From JAAXHF01 sp963665955 (GTDB lineage Bacteria; Desulfobacterota; Binatia; Bin18), in assembly GCA_965231765.1 (NCBI GenBank), contig OZ246887.1, forward strand, positions 3,844,001 to 3,908,000: DNA of 64,000 nucleotides. The letters run 5' to 3'. A program made the translations under genes and the position numbers. Of the stretch, positions 33,832 to 42,554 are shown one piece after another. Every line of letters begins with the position of its first letter. Position 1 is the first letter of the stretch. Below the pieces are notes generated by a model. It ran no database searches. It saw only the letters and a list, made by a program, of their open reading frames with translations, and was not told where the DNA came from.

Positions 33832-35136
33832 CTATCCCGCCTGGCCCAACACATGCTCCCGCAAGGTTGGGCCCGTGTAGTCGTCTCGATACACCCCACG
33901 TTTTTGGAGTTCCGGGACTAAGAGGTTCACTATGTCCTCATAATAGTCGGGCGCATAAAACGGGGGCGTAATCTGAAAACCGTTGCCGCCGCCTGCTTCG
34001 AGGAAGTGCTGCATGGCGTCCGCCACCTGCACCGGGGTGCCGACGAACGGATTGGTCTCGCTCCCGGCAAGATACGTTTTCGCGATATCGCGCAGCGTGA
34101 TGTTGTCATCATATTTTTGATACATCTCAAACAAGCCTCTCGTGCCAGGCACGTCCAGGTCCTGGACCGGCACATCAAGGGCAAACTGAGACAGGTCGAG
34201 ATCAAAATGCATCGACATTTGGGCCAAAGACGCTTCGAGCGGAATCCGGGCACGAATGGCGGCATAGCGTTCACGCGCTTCCGACTCACTCTCTGCCACG
34301 AGCGGCTGGCCGGCCCACATAATGGGGATGTCGTTCGGATTGCGCCCTAACCGTTCTGCCCGGCTGGCAATATCCTCACAAAATGAACGCATCTGCTTGA
34401 CGCCACGCGCAGCACTGAAGATGCCCTCTGCGTGGCGGGCAGCAAAGGCCCGCCCACGATCCGACTGGCCAGCCTGAAACAGAAACGGACGCCGGCGGAC
34501 AGAGGGCATCACCGTAAATGGTCCCTGGGTCTTATACCACTGACCCTGAAAATCGACCCGGTGGACTTTGGACGGATCGGCAAAGACCTTGTGCTCCATG
34601 TCCATGTGTACCGCATCCGCGTCCCAACTATTCCACAGGCCGTAGCACACCTGCATGTATTCGTCGGCGCGCTCATAGCGGTCGTTGTGTGCCGGCAGGC
34701 TATCCATACCGAAGTTTTTCGCCTCAGCCGTTGAGGTCGAAGACACGATATTCCAGCCAATCCGACCTTTGGTGAGATGATCGAGCGTCGATAACGTCCG
34801 GGCCAGCAGAAATGGCGGGTAAAAAGTTGTGGACATGGTGACGGCAAAGCCGAGTTTTTTGGCCACCGCCGAGAGATAGGTCACTAGAGAGACCGGGTCG
34901 TGACTGGGGAATTGGATCGCATAGCGCACTTGATCGGGCTGCGTGCCGCCCGCCAGGCTGTCCGCGAAAAACAGCATGTCGAACTTGCCACGCTCCAGGG
35001 TGCGGACCACGGCTTCCCAGTACTCGCCCTCATACCACTTGTGGCGAATCTTCTCGCGCGGATAGATCCACGACAGCGGCATATGCGGAGCCGGGGTGAA
35101 GAGGGCGAAGCCGGCGAGATGGATTTGCTTGGACAT
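33832..35136 (-). CDS. NtaA/SnaA/DszA-type flavin-dependent monooxygenase
   Basis: A 434-aa LLM-superfamily protein of the nitrilotriacetate monooxygenase component A group. Signature parts are LDHLTKGRIGWNIVSSTSTA with the following AKNFGMD, and the VMPSVRRRPFLFQAGQS segment near the middle. The family oxidises substrates such as NTA, EDTA, dibenzothiophene sulfone or pristinamycin precursors with FMNH2 delivered by a separate reductase, none of which is next to it. ATG 35136 is preferred over 35178 because GAGGA lies just upstream. It stands alone next to the gene graveyard. Confidence 0.88.
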   Translation of the reverse strand: MSKQIHLAGFALFTPAPHMPLSWIYPREKIRHKWYEGEYWEAVVRTLERGKFDMLFFADSLAGGTQPDQVRYAIQFPSHDPVSLVTYLSAVAKKLGFAVTMSTTFYPPFLLARTLSTLDHLTKGRIGWNIVSSTSTAEAKNFGMDSLPAHNDRYERADEYMQVCYGLWNSWDADAVHMDMEHKVFADPSKVHRVDFQGQWYKTQGPFTVMPSVRRRPFLFQAGQSDRGRAFAARHAEGIFSAARGVKQMRSFCEDIASRAERLGRNPNDIPIMWAGQPLVAESESEARERYAAIRARIPLEASLAQMSMHFDLDLSQFALDVPVQDLDVPGTRGLFEMYQKYDDNITLRDIAKTYLAGSETNPFVGTPVQVADAMQHFLEAGGGNGFQITPPFYAPDYYEDIVNLLVPELQKRGVYRDDYTGPTLREHVLGQAG

Positions 35137-35259
35137 GGCCGTATCCTCATGAACGATCAACGCATGCACACACCGCACCCAGCCTACTGCGTTCAGGGCC
35201 GCCTTGTCGAGCGTCTGTCAACACTTGCGCTGAACAGCGGACCGTTTTATGCTGGGCGC

Positions 35260-35631
35260 ATGGCACGTAAAAGACACCCCAGGCGGATTCAACGCAAACG
35301 CACGAAGGACTGGAAGATGCCGAAAAACGCCGTCTATGTCGGACGGCCCGGCAAGTGGGGCAATCCGTTCTTTCGCCTCAAGGAAAAACCCGACATGGCC
35401 GTAGACCGGGGCTTTCTTGTTGCCGTGTACAAGCTGTGGCTGAATGGCGAGTTGGTATCGAGTCTGGCAGCGCTCTTTCAGGGCAGTGACACGCTCCCGC
35501 CCCCGCCCTCACAGGAGACTATTCAGCAGCAATTCAAAGGGAAGAATCTTGCCTGCTGGTGTCCGCTGGATGACGACTGCCATGCGGATGTGCTACTCGC
35601 AATCGCAAACGAAGAGGGTCAGGAAGGATAG
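35260..35631 (+). CDS. DUF4326 domain protein
   Basis: A 123-aa protein with a basic N-terminus (RKRHPRRIQRKRTKDW) and the DUF4326 core: NAVYVGRPGKWGNPF (about 23-37), LAALFQ, and the conserved LACWCPLDDDCHADVLL near 97-113 with two Cys and a His. DUF4326 proteins are small, common in phages and environmental bacteria, and have no established function; the Cys/His pattern could bind metal. Only a weak ribosome site is visible. It lies in the divergent gap upstream of the NtaA-like gene. Confidence 0.72.
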   Translation: MARKRHPRRIQRKRTKDWKMPKNAVYVGRPGKWGNPFFRLKEKPDMAVDRGFLVAVYKLWLNGELVSSLAALFQGSDTLPPPPSQETIQQQFKGKNLACWCPLDDDCHADVLLAIANEEGQEG

Positions 35632-35944
35632 TTGATCCCCTTCCCGGCACTGAAGGTCCTGTCCTGGGGATGGCTTACCACCACCCCAGCTCAAACGTAT
35701 GGATAGCGCGCCGCTTATAGTCACAGAGAGACGTGCCACAAAATCCACACCGCAGCGAAGACCACACCGAGCGTGGGCGAATCGCCTCCTGGAGCGGCTT
35801 TTCATATGGGGCTATCGATTGCCCCCTCCTCCTTCCCTTTGAAAGCCCATCGGCCCGTCTTTTATGACTCGCGGATTGAGCACCGACGCCTCAGGACTCA
35901 CCCATTCTGTTACGTCGGCGCTACGAGTATGCTAGCCTGCCAGC
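35632..35944. other. Stretch without recognisable gene
   Basis: No supported frame and no clear promoter consensus was found between the DUF4326 gene and the symporter operon. Confidence 0.5.
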
Positions 35945-36247
35945 ATGAAAAATGACTCCTTGTCTGAGATGCATCGGCGCGCCTACTGGCGTAAAAATCT
36001 CATTATCGTCACGGCTTTATTAAGCGTCTGGTTCCTCGTTTCTTTTGTCCTCTCGATTGTTTTTGTTGACGCCTTGAACGAAATCCGTATGGGCGGCTTC
36101 CGGCTGGGCTTTTGGATGGCCCAACAGGGCTCGCTGTATGTCTTTGTCATTCTGATTTTCGTATATGTGTGGCTGATGAATCGTTTGGATCGGGAATATG
36201 GCGTAGAAGAGCTGAAAGATGCCAGCAGCACCGGAGCGGCCCAGTGA
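35945..36247 (+). CDS. DUF4212 small subunit of sodium/solute symporter
   Basis: A 100-aa protein with two membrane helices (about 20-42 and 55-79). RRAYWRKNLIIVTALLSVWF and the WMAQQGSLYVFVILIFVYVW block are typical of DUF4212, a small partner of one class of sodium:solute symporters. Its TGA overlaps the symporter ATG (TGATG), so the two are translationally coupled. Confidence 0.9.
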   Translation: MKNDSLSEMHRRAYWRKNLIIVTALLSVWFLVSFVLSIVFVDALNEIRMGGFRLGFWMAQQGSLYVFVILIFVYVWLMNRLDREYGVEELKDASSTGAAQ

Positions 36248-37995
36248 TGGACATATTCCCGACTGATCCTGTCAAAATTTGGACGTTCATCATCGTTGGT
36301 CTCTCGTTTGCGCTGTATATTGGTATCGCCTGGCGAGCCCAGGCCGAGTCAACGAGTGATTTTTATGTTGCCGGCGGACAGGTCGGTGCGGTGGCCAATG
36401 GCATGGCGACGGCCGCCGGTTGGATGAGTGCCGCTTCGTTTATCTCGATGGCGGGCATGATGTCCTTCCTCGGCCGCGACGGCGCGATGTATCTGATGGG
36501 CTGGACGGGTGGGTATGTCCTCTTAGCCCTGCTGCTTGCGCCGTATTTGCGGAAGTTCGGGAAATACACCGTGCCGGATTTTGTGGGCGAACGGTATTAC
36601 TCGCAGACCGCTCGGGTTGTCGCTCTTGTCTGTGCTATCTTTGTCTCGTTTACGTATGTGGCGGGTCAGATGCGCGGGGTGGGGGTCGTGTTTGCTCGCT
36701 TCTTAGAGGTGCCGGTTGAATTGGGTGTTATCATCGGTATGGCCCTCGTCTTCGTCTACGCGGTGATGGGTGGACAAAAAGGTGTGACCTATACCCAGGT
36801 CGCGCAGTACTGTGTGCTGATCTTTGCCTACATGCTGCCGACCTTTTTTATTTCTGTGTTGATGACCGATACCCTGCTGCCCCAAATTGGTTTGGGGGCG
36901 GAACTGAAAATGGAGCCGGGGATTTCTCTGCTGGATAAGCTTGACGGCTTGAGTCAGGAACTTGGTTTTGCCGCGTATACGGGCCGGGGCAGTAAAACCA
37001 TTATCGACATCTTTTTCATTACCTTATCTCTGATGGTTGGGACTGCCGGTCTGCCGCATGTCATCACCCGGTTTTTTACGGTTCCGAGGGTGAAAGATGC
37101 GCGTATCTCGGCGGGCTGGGCGTTATTATTTATTGTCATCCTGTATGCGACTGCCCCCGCCGTTGCTGCATTTGCGCGCACGAATCTTTTAACCACTGTG
37201 CATAACGCTGAATACGCGCGTGTTCCTGACTGGTTCTCAAAATGGGAGGAAACTGGACTGATCCGCTTCTCCGATAAGAATCAGGATGGCCGCATTCAGT
37301 ACTACAACGATCAAAATCCAGCCTTTGCCGAACGGGCCACGGCCCTGGGCTGGAGTGGAAACGAGCTGGACATTGACCGCGATATCATCGTGCTCGCCAA
37401 TCCGGAAATTGCTCAGCTGCCGGCCTGGATCGTTGCCTTAGTGGCGGCAGGAGGTCTGGCGGCGGCTCTGTCTACTGCGGCTGGATTGCTGCTTGTCCTG
37501 TCGATGTCGATTTCACACGATCTGATGAAAAATGTGCTGCGTCCAGATATCACCGAACACCAAGAGTTGCGTTATGCGCGTATCGCGGCAGCCGTCGCGA
37601 TTATGATTGCCGGCTATTTCGGTATTCATCCGCCGGGGTTTGTCGCCCAAGTCGTCGCCTTTGCGTTCGGTCTGGCCGCATCGAGCTTCTTCCCGGTCAT
37701 TGTCTTGGGTATTTTCTCCAAACGCATGAACCAAGCCGGAGCCATTGCCGGCATGATCACCGGCATGAGTTTTACGACTGCCTATATCATCTTTTTCAAA
37801 TTTATACACCCCGAAGCCAATACCGCTGCGCACTGGCTGTGGGGCATCTCGCCCGAAGGCATCGGTGGGGTTGGCATGTTGATCAACTTTGGGGTTGCGC
37901 TTGGCATCTCTTCTCTCACCAGCCCGCCACCGCAAGACGTGCAAGACATAGTTGAAGAGATCCGGATACCGCGCAGTGAGAAACCCATCGTTTAG
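36247..37995 (+). CDS. Sodium:solute symporter (VC_2705-type, acetate permease-like)
   Basis: A 582-aa SSS-family permease with 13-14 membrane helices. The sodium-site region DFYVAGGQVGAVANGMATAA (about 38-57), WMSAASFISMAG and the GQMRGVG motif (about 140) are family hallmarks. A soluble loop near 320-385 carries DKNQDGRIQYY, an EF-hand-like calcium loop that members of this subfamily share. Substrate is probably a short carboxylate such as acetate, by family. The ATG at 36247 is set by overlap with the DUF4212 stop; a longer frame to 36112 overlaps that gene. Confidence 0.88.
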   Translation: MDIFPTDPVKIWTFIIVGLSFALYIGIAWRAQAESTSDFYVAGGQVGAVANGMATAAGWMSAASFISMAGMMSFLGRDGAMYLMGWTGGYVLLALLLAPYLRKFGKYTVPDFVGERYYSQTARVVALVCAIFVSFTYVAGQMRGVGVVFARFLEVPVELGVIIGMALVFVYAVMGGQKGVTYTQVAQYCVLIFAYMLPTFFISVLMTDTLLPQIGLGAELKMEPGISLLDKLDGLSQELGFAAYTGRGSKTIIDIFFITLSLMVGTAGLPHVITRFFTVPRVKDARISAGWALLFIVILYATAPAVAAFARTNLLTTVHNAEYARVPDWFSKWEETGLIRFSDKNQDGRIQYYNDQNPAFAERATALGWSGNELDIDRDIIVLANPEIAQLPAWIVALVAAGGLAAALSTAAGLLLVLSMSISHDLMKNVLRPDITEHQELRYARIAAAVAIMIAGYFGIHPPGFVAQVVAFAFGLAASSFFPVIVLGIFSKRMNQAGAIAGMITGMSFTTAYIIFFKFIHPEANTAAHWLWGISPEGIGGVGMLINFGVALGISSLTSPPPQDVQDIVEEIRIPRSEKPIV

Positions 37996-38006
37996 AAGGG
38001 GATAGT

Positions 38007-39731
38007 TCAATACCCAATGGCCACGCCCGGATAGCAGGTATCCGTTCCCCCATGCAGCGTGCCCGTCTGTTCATTGACCAGTATCCCCAGGGGCAGGGCA
38101 TAGTTCCACGTTCCGATGAATTCTCGTGTAGTCGTAATGGTATGGCCCATGTCTCTGAGTCGGGCACAGCTTGCTGCTGGTATACGATCGTCAAGATACG
38201 CTGCCTCTCCCTCCGAATGGATACGAGGCGCGCTAATCGCTTCTTGCATGCCCATCTTATGATCAAGGACATTCAGCAGGACCTGAGCTACAGCAGTGAC
38301 GATGCGCAGGCCACCCGGCGCCCCAACGCTCATCAATGGCTGGCCGTCACGAAAAACGAGGGTGCTGGTCACTGGCCACCAGGTGATTTTTCCAGGACCT
38401 GGGCAGTTGGGTGAGTCGGGATTTGGATTAAACGACATCATATTGTTATTGAGGAGAATGCCGGTTCCGGGCACAGTGACTCGCGAGCCAAACAATGAGC
38501 CCAGCGTTTGCATCTGGGAGACCATGTTGCGATCTTTATCCACGACTTGCAAATGAGTGGTGTGCCCGCCATCGATCAAGGGTTCAAGCGCGCCAGGCGG
38601 GGTTGCTCCAGGTGGTGCACTACCATCACCTTGGAAGGCCCACGGATCACCTAGCGTTTGTGAAAAAGAGGCTCGGTGGGGATCGATATGCTTGGCAATC
38701 CAAGCCGCATACCGTTTGGATAATAAACCGTCCCACGGAACCGGCACTCGCGCAGGGTCTCCAATATAGGCAAAGGTATCGGCATAGGCGCGGCCGAGCG
38801 CTTCTATCAGCAGGTGGAGTGCCGCAGGCGAGCCAGGGCCAAGCGCTGCCAGATCGAAACACTCTAAAATGTTCAGCATTTCCTGCTGCGTGCGGCTGCC
38901 AGTCGGGCCAGGTGAACCCACGATTTGGTGGCCACGATAGGTGCCGCGCAGCGGCGGATCATACACGGTAGGGCGATACTGGGCGAGATCTGCTTGGGTC
39001 ATCAGCCCACCGTTGTCGGCCATATCTTCGGCTATGCGCTTGGCAATGGCTCCGGTGTAAAATGCTTGGGGGCCGTCTTGGGCAACCGCGCGGAGTGTCT
39101 CGGCCAAATCCTTTTGAACCAGTATGTCAGCTGGCGAGAACGGGACCGGGTTAAAATCAAAGTGGCCAGTGATAAAGGTTTTGACTGACTCTGGAAAGCG
39201 AGACAGCGCGCCCCACTCTTTGGCAACCATAAGTTTCAGATGTGAGTCGTACGGAAAGCCATTTTCCGCGTAATGAATGGCTGGAGCCATGACTTCGGTC
39301 AAGGGCAGGGTACCGAACTGCTCTAATGCCAGGCACAGACCAGCAACCGTGCCAGGTACGCCAACCGCTTGATGGCCGAGCAGATTGGCATCGTTTTCGA
39401 CCCCGGCGTAATAACCACGAGTGCCTGCGTCTGTTCTGAGCGGATACAGATGCGGATGAGCTGCCAGCGGAGCGCGGATGTTGTAATCGACTACGACTGT
39501 TTTGTTGGGTTTGCGGAAGTGAGCCAACAAAGAGCCGCGCCCGCCGATGCCGTTCATGTATGGTTCAACCACGGCCAAGGTGAAAGCCGTTGCTACTGCG
39601 GCATCGACCGCGTTGCCGCCACGCTTGAGCGTATCAATACCCACCTCAGCCGCCAGCGGATGGTTGGCGGCCACCATGCCGTGTTCGCCAAGGGCTTCAG
39701 TCTTGCTGAGTTGCCAAGTGCTGTGAGACAT
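38007..39731 (-). CDS. Gamma-glutamyltransferase family protein
   Basis: A 574-aa Ntn-hydrolase. The N-terminal part starts with MVAANHPLAAEVGIDTLKRG and GGNAVDAAVATAFTLAVVEP; self-cleavage is expected before Thr of GGHTTHLQVVDKD (about 390), which becomes the nucleophile. GSLFGSRVTVPGTGILLNNN and the VGAPGG loop complete the site. No signal peptide is evident, unlike periplasmic GGT, so it may act in the cytoplasm on gamma-glutamyl compounds or be a GGT-like amidase. It converges with the symporter. Confidence 0.88.
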   Translation of the reverse strand: MSHSTWQLSKTEALGEHGMVAANHPLAAEVGIDTLKRGGNAVDAAVATAFTLAVVEPYMNGIGGRGSLLAHFRKPNKTVVVDYNIRAPLAAHPHLYPLRTDAGTRGYYAGVENDANLLGHQAVGVPGTVAGLCLALEQFGTLPLTEVMAPAIHYAENGFPYDSHLKLMVAKEWGALSRFPESVKTFITGHFDFNPVPFSPADILVQKDLAETLRAVAQDGPQAFYTGAIAKRIAEDMADNGGLMTQADLAQYRPTVYDPPLRGTYRGHQIVGSPGPTGSRTQQEMLNILECFDLAALGPGSPAALHLLIEALGRAYADTFAYIGDPARVPVPWDGLLSKRYAAWIAKHIDPHRASFSQTLGDPWAFQGDGSAPPGATPPGALEPLIDGGHTTHLQVVDKDRNMVSQMQTLGSLFGSRVTVPGTGILLNNNMMSFNPNPDSPNCPGPGKITWWPVTSTLVFRDGQPLMSVGAPGGLRIVTAVAQVLLNVLDHKMGMQEAISAPRIHSEGEAAYLDDRIPAASCARLRDMGHTITTTREFIGTWNYALPLGILVNEQTGTLHGGTDTCYPGVAIGY

Positions 39732-39755
39732 CGTGTGTATCCTTAGAAAGTTATG

Positions 39756-40466
39756 TTAGCGTTCGGCATCACGTCTAGCCGCGACCTTCTCACTGGCCTC
39801 TATGACTGCCTTGGCGACTTCGAGATCTGGAGGGACGCGCCCAGTCTTGCCGGACTCGTCAGTGTACGTGAGGAAGACATCGTAAACCTTGATCGCGAGA
39901 ATGGCCAGCTGGGTTGCGTTGCTGGGTACGAACCCAGCCGGGAAGCACTCCGCACGTTCTCGTAAGAATCTTGCGGCGGCCTGTAGCGCTGCCTGCTGGT
40001 GGCGGTCGCGCTTGGTCGGGTAACTGAACTTCCAGCGCTGCATGCGCTGCGTAATCAGTGCCTTGTCCTCGTCACCGGCTGTCATCCCGGCTGCGGCGAA
40101 TACCCGGCAGTCGTAGGTGCGACAGGTGAGTGGGCGATGCTCATAGATCGAACACGTGCCATCGATGAGCATGGGGCAGTGACCATTCTCAGCGTAGCCC
40201 AACAGGACATTGCCCTTGGGCAGACCGGGTGCCGGGAACAGGAGTTCTCGAGGTATCCGGGAAAGGGTCTGGGTCTCTTCGGGCCTGATATGGATGAAGT
40301 AGGACGACGTACAGCAGGCGGTACACTCACCGCACGGCACGTCAGCTCCGTCTTCCTTCTTTTGTGTGCTGCGTGTACGACGCAGCCACGAAGAGAATCT
40401 GCCAGCAGGCAGACCTTGCTGTTCGGTCACCTCTTTGACACCGAGGGGTTTTGTCTCGTTACTCAT
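39756..40466 (-). CDS. YkgJ-family cysteine-cluster protein
   Basis: A 236-aa protein with the CxxCxxCC cluster (CGECTACC, about 46-53) and the later cysteines in GHCPMLIDGTCSIYEHRPLTC and CRTYDC. The family binds a metal, probably zinc or iron-sulphur, and has no established reaction. The C-terminal 80 residues are helical and family-specific. It begins 64 bases from the next gene upstream on the same strand and ends 24 bases before the GGT gene start. Confidence 0.82.
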   Translation of the reverse strand: MSNETKPLGVKEVTEQQGLPAGRFSSWLRRTRSTQKKEDGADVPCGECTACCTSSYFIHIRPEETQTLSRIPRELLFPAPGLPKGNVLLGYAENGHCPMLIDGTCSIYEHRPLTCRTYDCRVFAAAGMTAGDEDKALITQRMQRWKFSYPTKRDRHQQAALQAAARFLRERAECFPAGFVPSNATQLAILAIKVYDVFLTYTDESGKTGRVPPDLEVAKAVIEASEKVAARRDAER

Positions 40467-40530
40467 GAGAAACTTTTTCGGAAGTCCGGAAGGTCTGATC
40501 TTTCAATGGCTTCCTGTGTTACATCCCCAC

Positions 40531-41745
40531 TTACCCGATCGCGCCCTTCTCTCTGAAAGCGTTCAGCTCCTCCCAACTATATCCAGCTGCTAACAACACC
40601 TCCTCTGTGTGTTGCCCAACCTCTGGTGCAGCGGCTTTGACCTCAGCCGGTGTTTGGCTGAAATCAACGGGGGTGGCGACCAGTTCAATCCGCTCACCCG
40701 AGGGATGGTCGAGTGGTACAAAGGCACCATTAGCGCGGGCTTGTGGATCGTTGATCACGTCTTGGACAGTTTGCACAGGGCCCCAGAAAATTTCGGCTTC
40801 GTCGAACAAGGCTGCCCACTCGGCTTGGGGCTTCTTGAGCAATGCAGCGTCTAGAATCGTGACGAGCGCGCTGCCATTCTCGCGTCGGGCTGTGCCATCA
40901 ACAAAGCGTGCATCGTGCAGCAAATCCTCACGGCCAATTGTCTTGCAGAAGGTTGGCCAATGCCGGTCGCTTTGTAGCATGACCAAATACAGCCATTTGT
41001 CGTCTTGGGTTTGGTAGGCGTTAAACAGCGGATTCCCGACAGATTTGCGGCTCATGCGGGTAATATTCTGTTTACTGATCAGCGACATTTGAATATCAAT
41101 CGAGTCGGCCCAAATGCCGGTCCGATACAGCGACACGTCAACCTCTTGGCCAATCCCTGTTCGTTCTCGGGCGAACAAGGCTGCGCTGGTCGCGGCGACT
41201 ACAGCGATAGACGTAGTATGATCTCCCATACCGGGACGCTGACTGGGGGGTGGCGCATCTGGTTCGCCCATTGAGGCCATAATGCCTGAGCGTGCCCAGA
41301 AACCAGCGTAGTCAAAGGCGGCTCGGTCTTTTTCTTCACCGTGTTTGCCGTAGCCGGTCAGACCTACATAGATCAGCTTGGGGTTGCGAGTCCGTAAGGT
41401 CTCGTAGTCCATGTGGTAACGTTCGATTGCAGCTGGACGAAAATTGGTCAGAAAGACATCAGCCTGTTCAACCAGGCGATGCACAATCTGACGACCTGCC
41501 TCAGTCCGGATATCAACCGCGACACTTTTTTTATTCCGGTTGTCGCTCTCGAAAGGACCATTGAGCGCTGAGGCCGAGGCTGGCCCAATACCGGTCGATA
41601 AAAAGCCACGATACGGATCGCCGCCGTTTGGGTCTTCAACCTTCATCACTTCAGCACCCCAATCGGCCATAATCACAGCGCCACCTGGTGCTGCGGCCCA
41701 GATAGCAAGCTCAACGACCCGTACCCCTTCAAGTGCTCCAGCCAT
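40531..41745 (-). CDS. Class III CoA-transferase (CaiB/BaiF family)
   Basis: A 404-aa CoA-transferase. The fold marker VVELAIWAAAPGGAVIMADW, then GGDPYRGF, and VDIRTEAGRQIV are typical, and the catalytic Asp is in RPGMGDHTTS (about 172). The family moves CoA between organic acids such as oxalate, formate, carnitine or bile acids. The substrate is not apparent. GAGGA precedes the ATG. It lies upstream of the YkgJ-type gene, possibly on one transcript. Confidence 0.9.
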   Translation of the reverse strand: MAGALEGVRVVELAIWAAAPGGAVIMADWGAEVMKVEDPNGGDPYRGFLSTGIGPASASALNGPFESDNRNKKSVAVDIRTEAGRQIVHRLVEQADVFLTNFRPAAIERYHMDYETLRTRNPKLIYVGLTGYGKHGEEKDRAAFDYAGFWARSGIMASMGEPDAPPPSQRPGMGDHTTSIAVVAATSAALFARERTGIGQEVDVSLYRTGIWADSIDIQMSLISKQNITRMSRKSVGNPLFNAYQTQDDKWLYLVMLQSDRHWPTFCKTIGREDLLHDARFVDGTARRENGSALVTILDAALLKKPQAEWAALFDEAEIFWGPVQTVQDVINDPQARANGAFVPLDHPSGERIELVATPVDFSQTPAEVKAAAPEVGQHTEEVLLAAGYSWEELNAFREKGAIG

Positions 41746-41843
41746 GCTGGTCCTCCTTGTGGTGTTCCGCTAAAGTTGTCTCTGTGTACCCAGCCAAGAC
41801 GGGGAAAGTCAACCGATTCCTGTGTGTGTACACAAAAATTCCC

Positions 41844-41871
41844 TTGACTCTCCAGCCGCAGTGCATATAAG
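41844..41871 (+). promoter_or_regulatory. Candidate sigma70 promoter of the helicase operon
   Basis: TTGACT (41844-41849) and TATAAG (41866-41871) are 16 bases apart and lie 44 bases before the ATG at 41916. It is among the clearest promoter-like pairs noted in the window. Confidence 0.6.
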
Positions 41872-41915
41872 GCAAGGCTGGCAATAGAAAATGGGGACAA
41901 GAGGGCAAGACACAG

Positions 41916-42533
41916 ATGAAAGTCAACCTGGCCAAGGCGTATCGTACACGCCTCTTGCAGCACGAGTTTTATACGCCGATCCTGATTGGTCTTGAACGCC
42001 GCCAGGAGACTGGGCTGGCTCTGCGGGTGCATAACTTGTTTTCCTTCCGTCGAGAAGGCGTGCCTATTGTCGTACGGCTTGTCGGCTATCAAGGTCGGGA
42101 AGGTGTATGGTTGATTGCCGTTGCCTTTCGTATTGCGACCGATGTTCGGTTACAGTTAGAAGGTGTTGCGTATCTGAATCCTCGCCGTTCAGCTGATTAT
42201 CGTCTTTTCCAAAATCTTGCCACGCAAGACGGTTTCCCGCTGCTCTTTCTCAACGATAACCTCAAAGTCGGTGTCGGCCAAGCAGTGGTCTGGTCAGTGT
42301 ATAATCGACAGCAAGTCAGAGTCCTTTTGCGTCAACTCGATCATGTCCTGCCAGAGGTCGTGGGGCAGGGCAGACACGGCCACCAAGAACAGACGGAACA
42401 GCCAGACGCTGCCTTTGAAGCCGCGCGTACGGAATTCCACACCCGTCACTCGGTCGAAACGCTGTTGGCAGCACAGCCACATGTGAACGGGACGAGCCTC
42501 GCTCCATCTTTCCAGGGAGTGGTCTTGGAATAA
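41916..42533 (+). CDS. Unknown 205-aa protein, first gene of nuclease-helicase operon
   Basis: No family recognised. The first 140 residues look alpha/beta (VRLVGYQGREGVWLIAVAFR; VRLQLEGVAYLNPRRSADYR) and could be a small single-domain ligand- or nucleic-acid-binding fold. The last 60 are polar with several His and look disordered. It has its own promoter-like sequence and lies 21 bases before the large nuclease-helicase gene. No signal peptide or membrane helix. A role with the helicase is inferred from position. Confidence 0.65.
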   Translation: MKVNLAKAYRTRLLQHEFYTPILIGLERRQETGLALRVHNLFSFRREGVPIVVRLVGYQGREGVWLIAVAFRIATDVRLQLEGVAYLNPRRSADYRLFQNLATQDGFPLLFLNDNLKVGVGQAVVWSVYNRQQVRVLLRQLDHVLPEVVGQGRHGHQEQTEQPDAAFEAARTEFHTRHSVETLLAAQPHVNGTSLAPSFQGVVLE

Positions 42534-42554
42534 GAAACTGCTGGATGCACAGGT